NCBI GenBank assembly: GCA_963556195.1
Contig: OY744553.1
Location: 13,723,439 to 13,787,438 of the forward strand
DNA length: 64,000 nt
Origin: Sepiola atlantica
Lineage: Eukaryota > Mollusca > Cephalopoda > Sepiida > Sepiolidae
Reading direction: 5' to 3'
Part shown: positions 55,346-64,000 of the stretch, in pieces
Position numbering within the stretch: the first letter of the stretch is position 1
Layout: every line of letters begins with the position of its first letter
The notes under the pieces: model-generated
Told to the model about the DNA's origin: nothing
The model's database searches: none
Seen by the model: the letters and a program-made list of their open reading frames with translations, nothing else
Made by a program: the position numbers and the translations under genes

Positions 55346-55838
55346 CAAACCCGTATTCTCGATTCGAGTGACGGCCATGCTGATATATATTTATTTATTT
55401 ATTTTGGTACAGAAAAATTAGTACACCATTCGTACCGTCGGTTTCAAGCACGGAAGGACTTAACTATCCGGCTCTCTTCAGCTTCTGTTGTCATCTGTTT
55501 CAGAAATGTGAAGTCACGTGTCACTCTCGTTTGGACGCGTTATTTGCTTAGAGTGTTATCTATGTTTGTTTAAATTTAGCGTAAGGAAGGTTTAATAAGG
55601 TTTGTAAAAAAGGGTGCGGGGTGAAAAGTAACAGTTGAGATTTAAACCGGAGGAGATTTAAAGAGATATAAAAAAAATATATAAAAAACAAAAATGAAAA
55701 ATACAAAAATAAAAAAAATATTTCTATATAATTCCCGTGAGTCAATATTATGAATTTCGTATATTTGACCGTTACTGTTTTGGGGTTTAGTGCCGTGTGT
55801 TCTAAAGGGATTAGGGAGAGAGAATATGGGTTTAAGGA
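55346..55838. other. No recognisable gene
   Basis: Unassigned; A-rich near 55660-55720. Confidence 0.4.
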
Positions 55839-55839
55839 T

Positions 55840-56045
55840 CAAAGGGGTTTAAAAGGAACGATCTCTTTCAGACAACTTTCCCCTTCTTTTTCATAGACTG
55901 TCATCATCTTTGAGACAGTTCCTCTCGATACGGCCACCATCTCAGCCACTTCCGTTACAGTAGCACCTGCCATACGGGCACCAACAATCTTCCCTCTTTG
56001 GAAATCTGATAGATCTGTCATTTCAATTTTTTTACTACTATGCAC
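55840..56045 (-). pseudogene. Tc1-like transposase N-terminal fragment
   Basis: A 68-codon minus frame whose residues 9-50 (MTDLSDFQRGKIVGARMAGA, then TVTEVAEMVAVSRGTVSKMM) form a helix-turn-helix of the Tc1 transposase DNA-binding type. It is followed by YEKEGE, where the protein would continue to the second HTH and the DDE domain, but the frame ends. The catalytic part is absent. Confidence 0.85.
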
Positions 56046-56339
56046 TATCTGAAATAAAAAAAAATAAATCTAACCAATTAATTCAGGACAACAATAACTA
56101 TAAATAAAAAATGAAACCAACATTTTGGTAATTCATATAAATGCAATGTTCTTTCAAAAGTTGAACTATGTAAGCCAGCTGCATTTAAGCAGAATTTATC
56201 TCTCGCTAATTTACCGAGTTGTTGGCGCGCACAAAGATGTTAGAATTAAGTGTAATTAATTTTTAAGCAAGCTAAGTAAATAAATGTAACTATAATTGTT
56301 TTCCCCAAAAATGTCACATATTTCTTGCTGTAATATATA
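56046..56339. other. No recognisable gene
   Basis: AT-rich spacer. Confidence 0.45.
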
Positions 56340-56719
56340 CAGGGTGGGCAAAAATGAGGGTCCTATTTTTAAAAATTCATAACTTTTTTATTTATTGATT
56401 TTTTTTTTTTTTTTTTTTAGAATAAGTAAAGGACCCCTTCCGAAGCAAGCATGAGCCGTATTAGCCCTAAGGAACGTACACTCATTTAGAAAACATTATT
56501 TTTGCTTAAAAAACTCAAAACAGTGTAAAAAACGATACTTTAGTTTTTGTAAGTTTTAAGAAGTGTTTTTCGGCTAAAATTTGTTTTGTTTATTTCAAAA
56601 ATCTCGGAAGGGTCAGTCTACACACACATAAAGTTTGGTGAGTTTAACTTTTATTTTGTGGAAGTTATTCAAATTCAAGTTATTCAAATTTAAAGATAGG
56701 ACCCTTATTTTGGCCCACC

Positions 56720-56722
<3 letters not shown>
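56340..56722 (+). mobile_element. Mariner-derived MITE, copy 2
   Basis: Ends CAGGGTGGGC and GCCCACCCTG, flanked by TATATA on both sides, as expected for a TA target. Nearly identical along its length to 14459-14846, including the aborted MSRISPKERTLI frame, here changed at one codon without altering it, and the internal T tract. Confidence 0.92.

Positions 56723-56723
<1 letters not shown>

Positions 56724-56792
<69 letters not shown>
56724..56792. repeat. (TA)n microsatellite
   Basis: Starts at the MITE end, so it probably grew from the TA target site. Confidence 0.97.
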
Positions 56793-56794
<2 letters not shown>

Positions 56795-56795
56795 G

Positions 56796-56870
56796 CGGCG
56801 TCTAGCCTGGCCAGTACTAAATGAGTGACCATTTAGGAATACCAGGTGCTGTATGTGCAGGTGCTTATCT
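56796..56870 (+). mobile_element. 5S rRNA 3'-domain-derived fragment
   Basis: AGCCTGGCCAGTACTAAATG + AGTGACC, then GGAATACCAGGTGCTGTA, matches the 5S rRNA 3' half (GCCTGGTTAGTACTTGGATGG + GTGACC and GGGAATACC.GGTGCTGT) closely. The 5' half is missing. The sequence after it (to 57030) is unassigned and may be the SINE body. Confidence 0.75.
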
Positions 56871-57031
56871 CGACATCGTTTCCAGTCGTCCTGTACTAGT
56901 ACTTGCCATTGGAATCAAGCAATGCCGACTCAGGAGAGCGGTTGTTGGGGATTGCGCAACCCTTGCAATTACAAATTCACGTGCGGGCAGCCCCAGGCGG
57001 GGCACTCATACGTCGAAATCGACGAAAGAGT

Positions 57032-57033
<2 letters not shown>

Positions 57034-57081
<48 letters not shown>
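57034..57081. repeat. (TA)n microsatellite
   Basis: TA tract abutting the palindrome. Confidence 0.97.
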
Positions 57082-57084
<3 letters not shown>

Positions 57085-57266
57085 ATTTTATTCCATTAGT
57101 TGCGACAAAACAAGTTTTGTTTCATTGGTGCGAATAGCTACCAACTCATCGGGCCGGCGAAAGGAATTCAAAATTTTGAATTCCTTTCGCCGGCCCGATG
57201 AGTTGGTAGCTATTCGCACCAATGAAACAAAATTTGTTTTGTCGCAACTAATGGAATAAAATAAAA
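57081..57266. repeat. Near-perfect 186-bp palindrome
   Basis: Centred between 57173 and 57174 (TTCAAAA|TTTTGAA). The two 93-bp arms differ at about one position (AACAAGTTTTG versus its complement with ATTTG). The outer left arm and the right flank are shared with 4998-5098. Mirror-image frames on both strands encode the same peptide because of the symmetry and are not genes. Confidence 0.95.
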
Positions 57267-57360
57267 AAATATATATTTTGCTCTGAATTTTCATTGAGCA
57301 CTCTCATAAACCCGGTTTCAACTTCCTTCGGATTCATACCCCCTGGATATTTGTAACAAG

Positions 57361-57366
<6 letters not shown>

Positions 57367-57428
<62 letters not shown>
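57367..57428. repeat. (TA)n microsatellite
   Basis: TA tract after AACAAGTTAATTA, as at 5099. Confidence 0.97.
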
Positions 57429-57431
<3 letters not shown>

Positions 57432-57957
57432 GGTGTGCTGGTTCGTTTCAAGAAAGAAAGTTTTCGCACATCTAACTTTAAAGTCGATTTATCTTTTCTT
57501 TTTTTCTTTTTGTTTCCTCCCCCTGTCTCGCGCCCCTTGTAAATATTTGTTGACGGGGCGGCGCCGACGACACACGATTCCTGCCCACCAACTGCATTTA
57601 CCAATTCGCATCCCTTCGCTCACTGGCATCGGTTGACGGATTTGCCACCGTTTGGTGACACGCCGAATAACTTCAGCCCCGATGACCACATGAAAATACC
57701 CAACATTTGTAAAGGCAAAAGACAAAATGGCGAAAAAATAGCGTCGAAACGGACATGACGGCCGGGAATTGCGATAAAGTTTTCCAAGCGGAAGTAAGGG
57801 ATCGGCCATTTTGAAAAATGCTTTGATTACATCTCGACTTTCTATTTGTTTTTCTTTCACATTTTTTCTCCATTTTTCTTTTCTTCTTTTTAGTTGTGTT
57901 CTGCCATTTATGTTTCGTCCATCGGTCTGTTGCGCGGTCACGCTTCAGTTTGAAATA
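57429..57957. other. GC-richer, no supported gene
   Basis: Overlapping frames on both strands without motifs; CCTCCCCCTGTCTCGCGCCC is the most GC-rich patch. Confidence 0.4.
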
Positions 57958-57959
57958 AC

Positions 57960-59400
57960 ATTTTCATCAATACACGCTTATCTTGTTTGAGATTCTGGAC
58001 GCATATTTTTTAGATTTTGGACGCACCCTGGACGCATCTTTTCTTCTTGACGTAACCTTTTTAGATTCTGGACGCTACTTTTTCTTCTGAACGCATCTGT
58101 TTTAGCTTCTGAACGTATCTTTATTTCTGGACGTAACTATTTTAGATTCTGGACGCATATTTTTTCTGGATGCATCTTTTTTAGTTTCTAGACGCATCTT
58201 TTCTTCTGGACGTAACTTTTTTAGATTCTAGACGCATCTTTTTTTTCTGAGCGTAACTTTTTTAGATTCTGGACGCATCCTTTCTTCTGGACGCATCTTT
58301 TTTATATTCTAGGCGCATCTTTTCTTCTGGCCGTGACTTTTTTAGATTCTGGACGCATCTTTTTTTTGACGTAACTTTTTTAGATTTTAGACGCATTCTT
58401 TCTTCTGGACGCATCTTTTTTATATTCTAGACGCATCTTTTTTGGGACGTAACTTTTTTAGATTCTAGACGCATCCTTTCTACTGGGCGCATCTTTTTTA
58501 AATTCTAGGCGCATCTTTTCTTCCGGGTGTAACTTTTTTAAATTCTAGACGCATCTTTTCTTTCTGGACCTAACTTTTTTAGCTTCTGGACGCACCTTTT
58601 CTTCTGTGCATATTTTTTTAGATTTTGGACGCATTTTCTTTTCTGGGCGCATCTTTTTTTACATTATGGGCACATGTTTTTGGACGTATATTTTTTTATG
58701 ATTCTGACGCATTATTTTTTCTTGGCGCATCTTTTTAAGATTTTGGACCTATCTTATTTCTATTCTGGGCGTATCTTTTTTTAGATAATGGGCACATCCT
58801 TTTTGTGAGCATATTATTTTAGATTCTGTGTACATCTTTTTACGTGGTGCATCTTTTCTTCTTGACGCATCTTTTTTTAGATTCTGAACCCGTTTTTCTA
58901 GATTCTGGACGCGTCTTATTTCTGGACGCATCTTTTTAGGGTCGCATCTTTTTTTTAGATTATGGTCATATCTTTTTATTTATAGAACGCATCTTTTTTA
59001 GATTCTGGACACATCTTTTTTAGATTCTGGAAACATCTTTGTTTTCGATTATGGGCATATCTTTTTTTCTTAACGCATCTTTTTTCACATTCTGAGGGCC
59101 ACTTTTTTCTAGACGTATACGTTTTAAGATTCTGGACGCATTTTTTTCTGTACGCATTTTTGTTCTACATACATCTTTTTGTAGATTATATACGCATCTT
59201 TTTAAAATTCCATACGAATCTTTTGTTTTCCAGACGAATCTTTTTCGTCTGGACGAATCTTTTTTAGATTCTGTGCGCATCTTTTTTTCTGGACGCATCT
59301 ATTTTTAGATTCACGGCAGATCTTTTCCTCTGAAGACAGTTTTTTTAGATTTAATACGCATCTTTTTTTCTGGCCGTATCTTCTTTTAGATTCGTCTAAG
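57960..59400. repeat. ~38-40-bp degenerate satellite (GACGCATCTTTTTTAGATTCTG)
   Basis: About 37 degenerate units built from GGACGCATC, TTTTTTAGATTCTG and TTCTTCTGG. Very diverged. Minus frames rich in K/R/E are artefacts of the T-rich plus strand. Confidence 0.9.
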
Positions 59401-59439
59401 CATCTCTATAAGAGGCTCTGTCCGTCGGATTGTCTGTCA

Positions 59440-60110
59440 AACTTTAGTTTGGAATTGAAATTTGCAGTAGCAGATTCGTCTGTCTGTCAAATTTGAAATA
59501 GCATTTTTCATCGCAAATCGCTGAGCGAAAATCGTAATTTTAGATACGTTCATGCATCCCCATAAAAGACTCCTTGTCCGTCGGTTCATTATTTACGCTT
59601 ATGGTTGAAATAGCATTTTCATCGGTCTGTCATACTTATGTTTAAAACATGATTTTCCTTGGTCTGTCATACTGATGTTTACAGTAGACCTTTCTTCGGT
59701 CTCTCATATTTATATTTGAAATAGCATGTTCGTCAGTCTGTCATGCTTATGTTCGAAATAACATTTTAGTCAACTGTCATACTTATGTAGTAAATAGCAT
59801 TTTCGTCGGTCTGTCATATTTATGTTGAAATGGCATTTTCGTCGGTCTGATATATTTATGTAGTAAATAGTTTTTTCGTCGGGCTGTCACACTTATGTTT
59901 GAAATATCATTTTCTGTCGTTCTGTCATACTAATGTAATAAATAGCATTGTCGTGGGTCTGTCATGCTGATATCTTTAATAGCATTTACGTTTATCTGTC
60001 ATACTTATGTTTGAAATAGCATTTTCGTCAGTCTCTCATAATTATATTTGAAATAGAATTTTCGTTGGTATGTTATACTTATTTCTTATAAATATATGAT
60101 TTAGCCCGTC
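59440..60110 (-). repeat. 37-bp satellite family, diverged array
   Basis: Units TTTTCGTCGGTCTGTCATAC + TTATGTTTGAAATAGCA, the complement of the pattern at 5.3 and 18.4 kb. Interrupted on the right by a SINE. Confidence 0.9.
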
Positions 60111-60119
60111 TGTCTATCT

Positions 60120-60540
60120 CTCAGTCATAACGTTTTTAAACGTAATAATTTCAAAATGTCAGAGATCTTAACTGCTTTTAGAAATGGAAATGTTTGCATC
60201 AATAGTAAATAGCAAATTCCCAACAAATAAAATGGATGACATCACTGGGAATCGAAATCGAAACCTGGAGATCTCCAATCTGAGGTTCTACTGACTGACA
60301 TATTTGGACTTTCATGTAATTACAACTGAAAACATTACCTTAATAAAATAATTATAGATTTGGCGTGACGTTATAGATTTATGATTTACGCCATGTTTCA
60401 AAACATGCATTCAAACATAATAGATAATTTTAAAAATTGATGGGGAAACATTGTTGGATTATTTTAATAGTTCAAAACAATTTAGTTTGTTTTAACTGCG
60501 TATTTGCGTTAAAACAATAGAAGCTAGAATTTGGATACGT
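60120..60540 (-). mobile_element. tRNA-derived SINE-like repeat, copy 2
   Basis: Inverted homologue of 16385-16835. Its complement contains AGTAGAACCTCAG and GGTTTCGATTTCGATTCCC (A and B box-like), plus TTTTGAAACATGGCGTAAAT and TTTCCATTTCTAAAAG. It splits the 37-bp satellite, so it inserted after the array formed. Confidence 0.78.
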
Positions 60541-60554
60541 AAGGCCGATTAATT

Positions 60555-61825
60555 ATCAGGTATGAAATAGCATTTTTTTTTGTTCTTTCATACTCATGTT
60601 CGAAATAGCATTTTCGTATATCTATCAAACTTCCGTTTGAAATAACATCCTCATAATTAATCTTTTTTTTTTCATTCCATTCATCAGTTACAATCCTTTC
60701 TTAGGATTGAAATAGCATTTTCTTTGGTCTATCAAACTTAAGTTTAAAAATAGCATTTTCTTCGGTCTATCAAACTTAAGTTCAAAATTGCATTTTCTTT
60801 GGTCTAACTTAATCAAACTTAATTTTCAAAATTGCATTTTCTTTGGTCTAACTTAATCAAACTTAAGTTTCAAAATAGCATTTTCCTTGGTCTATCTACT
60901 TAAGTTTCAAAATAGCATTTTCTTTGGTCTATCCACTTAACTTTCAAAATAGCATTTTCTTTGGTCTATCAAACTTAAGTTTAAAAATAGCATTTTCTTT
61001 GGTCTATCTACTTAAGTTTCAAAAAAGCATTTTCTTTGGTCTATCTACTTAAGTTTCAAAATAGCATTTTCTTTGGTCTATCTACTTAAGTTTCAAAATA
61101 GCATTTTCTTTGGTCTATCTACTTAAGTTTCAAAATAGCATTTTCTTTGGTCTATCAAACTTAAGTTTCAAAATAGCATTTTCTTCGGTCTATCAAACTT
61201 AAGTTCAAAATAGCATTTTCTTTGGTCTATCAAACTTAAGTTTCAAAATAGCATTTTCTTCGGTCTATCAAACTTAAGTTCAAAATAGCATTTTCTTTGG
61301 TCTATCAAACTTAAGTTTCAAAATAGCATTTTCTTTGGTCTATCAAACTTAAGTTTCAAAATAGCATTTTCTTTGGTCTATCAAACTTTAGTTCAAAATA
61401 GCATTTTCTTTGGTCTATCAAACTTAATTTTCAAAATGATATTTTCTTTGGTTTATCAAACTTCAGTTCTAAAATACTATTTTCTTTCGTCTATCCACTA
61501 AAGTTTCAAAATAGCATTTTCCTTGGTCTATCAAACTTAAGTTTCAAAATAGCATTTTTATTGGTCTATCCACTTAAGTTTCAAAATAGCATTTTCTTTG
61601 GTCTAACTTAATCAAACTTAAGTTTCAAAATAGCATTTTCCTTGGTCTATCTACTTAAGTTTCAAAATAGCATTTTCTTTGGTCTATCCACTTAACTTTC
61701 AAAATAGCATTTTCTTTGGTTTATCAAACTTAAGTTTCAAAATAGCATTTTCTTTGGTCTATCTACTTAAGTTTCAAAAAAGCATTTTCTTTGGTCTATC
61801 CACTTAAGTTTCAAAAAAGCATTTG
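60555..61825 (-). repeat. 37-bp satellite family, homogeneous array
   Basis: About 32 units of TTTCTTTGGTCTATCTACTT + AAGTTTCAAAATAGCAT (37 bp) or its 38-bp CTATCAAACTTAAG variant. The two variants alternate in blocks. Much more homogeneous than 59440-60110, so expanded later. Confidence 0.95.
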
Positions 61826-62274
61826 GGTATCTTTTACGACGCTCAGCAGACTAAAAACGCTCAAAAACAAATATACAACAAATAAAAGTAACTGTAGGCG
61901 ATAAAAGTTATTTTCAAACTTACCTGTGGCATTTGTTTGTATTTTTAACCCGTTCGAAGTGCTATTTATTAGAAACTAAATTGTTCGTCACACCAAAATC
62001 GCAAAATCCAAGATGGCGGTCGTGGGGGGTATGTAAGAGAATCACGACCGACCGCCATTTCTTTTTGTGCCAAAAAAAACAAGAATTTCTTTTTACATCT
62101 AATAAAAACCCATCTATACTACGTAAAAATACAAACAAATATCATAGCTAAGTAGGAAAATATCTATTCTCGACCTAGGTCGCCTTTACTTGTTGCATAT
62201 TTATGTTTTTAATCACTTTATCGTTCGTTTTCTTGAACCCGTTCACGACTCTGCTGAGCGTCGTAAAAGATACC
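61826..62274. mobile_element. Foldback MITE inside the satellite
   Basis: The ends GGGTATCTTTTACGACGCTC and GAGCGTCGTAAAAGATACC form about 25-bp inverted repeats. Inside, ATGGCGGTCGT and ACGACCGACCGCCAT form a second hairpin, and TTTGTTTGTATTTTT / AAAAATACAAACAAAT a third. The satellite units resume on both sides (CATTT... / ...CATTTTCTTTGG). No transposase. Confidence 0.85.
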
Positions 62275-62570
62275 AAACATTTTCTTTGGTCTATCTACTT
62301 AAGTTTTAAAATAGCATTTTCTGTGGTCTATCTACTTAAGTTTTAAAATAGCATTTTCTTTGGTCTATCTACTTAAGTTTTAAAATAGCATTTTCTGTGG
62401 TCTATCTACTTAAGTTTTAAAATAGCATTTTCTTTGGTCTATCTACTTAAGTTTCAAAATAGCATTTTCTGTGGTCTATCTACTTAAGTTTTAAAATAGC
62501 ATGTTCTTTGGTCTATCCACTTAAGTTTCAAAATAGCATTTCCTTGGACCTATAAAACATCAGTTCAAAA
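62275..62570 (-). repeat. 37-bp satellite, continuation after the MITE
   Basis: Eight units with TTTAAAATAGCATTTTCTGT variants alternating with TTTCTTTGG variants, a two-unit (74-bp) higher-order pattern. Confidence 0.93.
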
Positions 62571-62984
62571 TAGCATTTTTCGATCAAGCTCAAGTTTGAA
62601 ATTAAAAATTGTCTTTGCTCTATCAAAATAAAGTTTGAAATAACGTTTTTCTATCTAGCTAATTTTTGTTTGAAAAAGTATTGTTGTCGGTTTATAAAAT
62701 TAAAGTTTCAAATGACATTTTTGATTTTTTTCAAATTTATGTTTTTATTGTTAATTTGATCGTCTAAACCACAGATTCGATGGGCGTATTTAGTTTACGT
62801 ACCTCTGGTTATCTCGAAAAGGGGCTTTATTCGTCTGTCAGTCTGTCATGCTTTATTCGTCTGTCAGTCTGTCATGCTTCCGGTTTTGAAAGTAGCATTT
62901 AAATCGCTCAACCGTTGAATAGATACATCTTATTCTAAAAAGTCCAGACATGAAAATAAATCTATGTTCGTTAAGTTGTCTGTC
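62571..62984 (-). repeat. 37-bp satellite, strongly diverged
   Basis: Barely recognisable units (GTTTGAAATAACG, GTCTGTCATGCTT). TTTATTCGTCTGTCAGTCTG + TCATGC is duplicated at 62828-62878. Confidence 0.6.
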
Positions 62985-63775
62985 ACGCTTATGTCTGAAC
63001 TAGCATTTCCGCTGGTCTGTCACGCTTAACTTTTAAAGGGTATTTTCGTTGGTCTGTCACGCTTAACTTTTAAACGGTATTTCCGCCGGTCTGTCACGCT
63101 TAACTTTTAAAGGGTATTTTCGTTGGTCTGTCACGCTTAACTTTTAAACGGTATTTCCGCCAGTCTGTCACGCTTAACTTTTAAAGGGTATTTCCGCCGG
63201 TCTGTCACGCTTAACTTTTAAAGGGTATTTTCGTTGGTCTGTCACGCTTAACTTTTAAAGGGTATTTCCGCTGGTCTGTCACGCTTAACTTTTAAACGGT
63301 ATTTCCGCTGGTCTGTCACGCTTAACTTTTAAAGGGTATTTCCGCTGGTCTGTCACGCTTAACTTTTAAACGGTATTTCCGCCGGTCTGTCATGCTTAAC
63401 TTTTAAAGGGTAGTTTCGCCGGTCTGTCACGCTTAAATTTTAATGGGTATTTCCGCCGGTCTGTCACGCTTAACATTTAAAGGGTATTTCCGCCGGTCTG
63501 TCACGCTTAACTTTTAAAGGGTATTTCCGCCGGTCTGTCACGCTTAACTTTTAAAGGGTAGTTTCGCCGGTCTGTCACGCTTAACTTTTAAAGGGTAGTT
63601 TCGCCGGTCTGTCACGCTTAACTTTTAAAGGGTATTTCCGCCGGTCTGTCACGCTTAACTTTTAAAGGGTAGTTTCGCCGGTCTGTCACGCTTAACTTTT
63701 AATGGGTATTTCCGCCGGTCTGTCACGCTTAACTTTTAATGGGTATTTCCGCCGGTCTGTCACGCTTAACTTTGA
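62985..63775 (-). repeat. 37-bp satellite, GC-rich homogeneous subfamily
   Basis: About 21 units of TTTCCGCCGGTCTGTCACGC + TTAACTTTTAAAGGGTA. Close to the 18.4-kb array in the GTCTGTCACGCTTAA part but distinct in AAAGGGTATTTCCGCC. Confidence 0.95.
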
Positions 63776-64000
63776 AAAAAGAATGTTTGTTGGTCTGTCC
63801 TGTATGGGTTCTAGGTAATAGTTTTATCGGTCTGTAATGATTAAGTTTGAATTATAATCTTAGTCGTCTATCATAATAGCAGTTTCGTCGGTCTGTCATG
63901 CTTAAGCTTAAATTAGAATTTTCCTCGGTTATTTCTGAGTACGTTGAAAAAAGCATTTTCATTGGTCAGTCATGCTTGAGTTTGAGATAGTATTTTATTG
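63776..64000 (-). repeat. 37-bp satellite, diverged end running off the window
   Basis: Irregular units (GGTCTGTCATGCTTAAGCTT, AAGCATTTTCATTGGTCAGT). The array continues past the right edge. Confidence 0.85.

Noticed and set aside
56903..57294. Two ORFs on opposite strands sharing a 50-residue identical segment
   Set aside because: The identity comes from the palindrome; both run out of a TA microsatellite.
58749..59298. Lys/Arg-rich minus ORFs
   Set aside because: Translation of the degenerate GACGCATC/TTTTTTAGATT satellite.

Overview
This is a repeat-saturated, AT-rich stretch of an animal nuclear genome. No exon of a host gene could be supported. The mix suggests a mollusc, most likely a cephalopod such as an octopus: dozens of (TA)n tracts, (TTAGGG)n telomere-type repeats, Penelope-like elements (PLEs) with GIY-YIG endonucleases, CR1/Jockey- and RTE-like LINEs, tRNA- and 5S-derived SINEs, a U2 snRNA-headed repeat and Tc1/mariner relics. 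The species assignment is inference from repeat content only.

Layout. 1-3.7 kb: a decayed minus-strand LINE (endonuclease, then reverse transcriptase) carrying a 28-bp tandem array inside its endonuclease region and a U2-headed repeat. 4-8 kb: a hAT-like MITE with a telomere-like interior, a 37-bp satellite and GATA tracts. 8-16 kb: PLE ends with hammerhead-ribozyme motifs, a PLE reverse transcriptase/GIY-YIG ORF (13.0-14.06 kb), and a mariner relic with its MITE. 16-20 kb: a SINE, microsatellites and 1 kb of the 37-bp satellite. 20.8-22.2 kb: a 5'-truncated LINE with an open RT frame, inside a 22-bp minisatellite. 23.4-28.2 kb: a foldback element, a tRNA-SINE with a hammerhead tail, and a nearly complete Penelope element with two ~480-bp pseudo-LTRs, each holding a hammerhead. 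28.7-30.6 kb: a minus-strand copy of the 20.8-kb LINE. 31-33 kb: a hammerhead-bearing foldback and 5S-derived pieces. 33.7-38.36 kb: a 4.6-kb array of a 30-bp unit. 38.9-46 kb: another tRNA-SINE plus hammerhead, a PLE deletion derivative, a 1.1-kb polypurine tract and a second telomere-repeat MITE. 46-55.3 kb: a tRNA-SINE, a 127-bp satellite, four U2-headed repeats, two more SINE-hammerhead units, a PLE N-terminus and an RTE-like LINE. 55.8-57.4 kb: a Tc1 helix-turn-helix fragment, a mariner MITE, a 5S fragment and a near-perfect 186-bp palindrome. 58-64 kb: satellites, mostly the 37-bp family, interrupted by a SINE and a foldback MITE.

The strongest system-level signal is RNA self-cleavage. 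Hammerhead motifs (CUGANGA, stem II, GAAA, short stem III, GUH) recur at PLE termini and, separately, at a fixed 39-45 nt after the B box of tRNA-like SINEs. The second signal is a small family of retroposed RNAs whose 5' end is U2 snRNA and whose remainder is a highly foldable body of unknown origin. All secondary structures and alignments were made by eye. Element boundaries are approximate unless a target-site duplication (TSD) is given.
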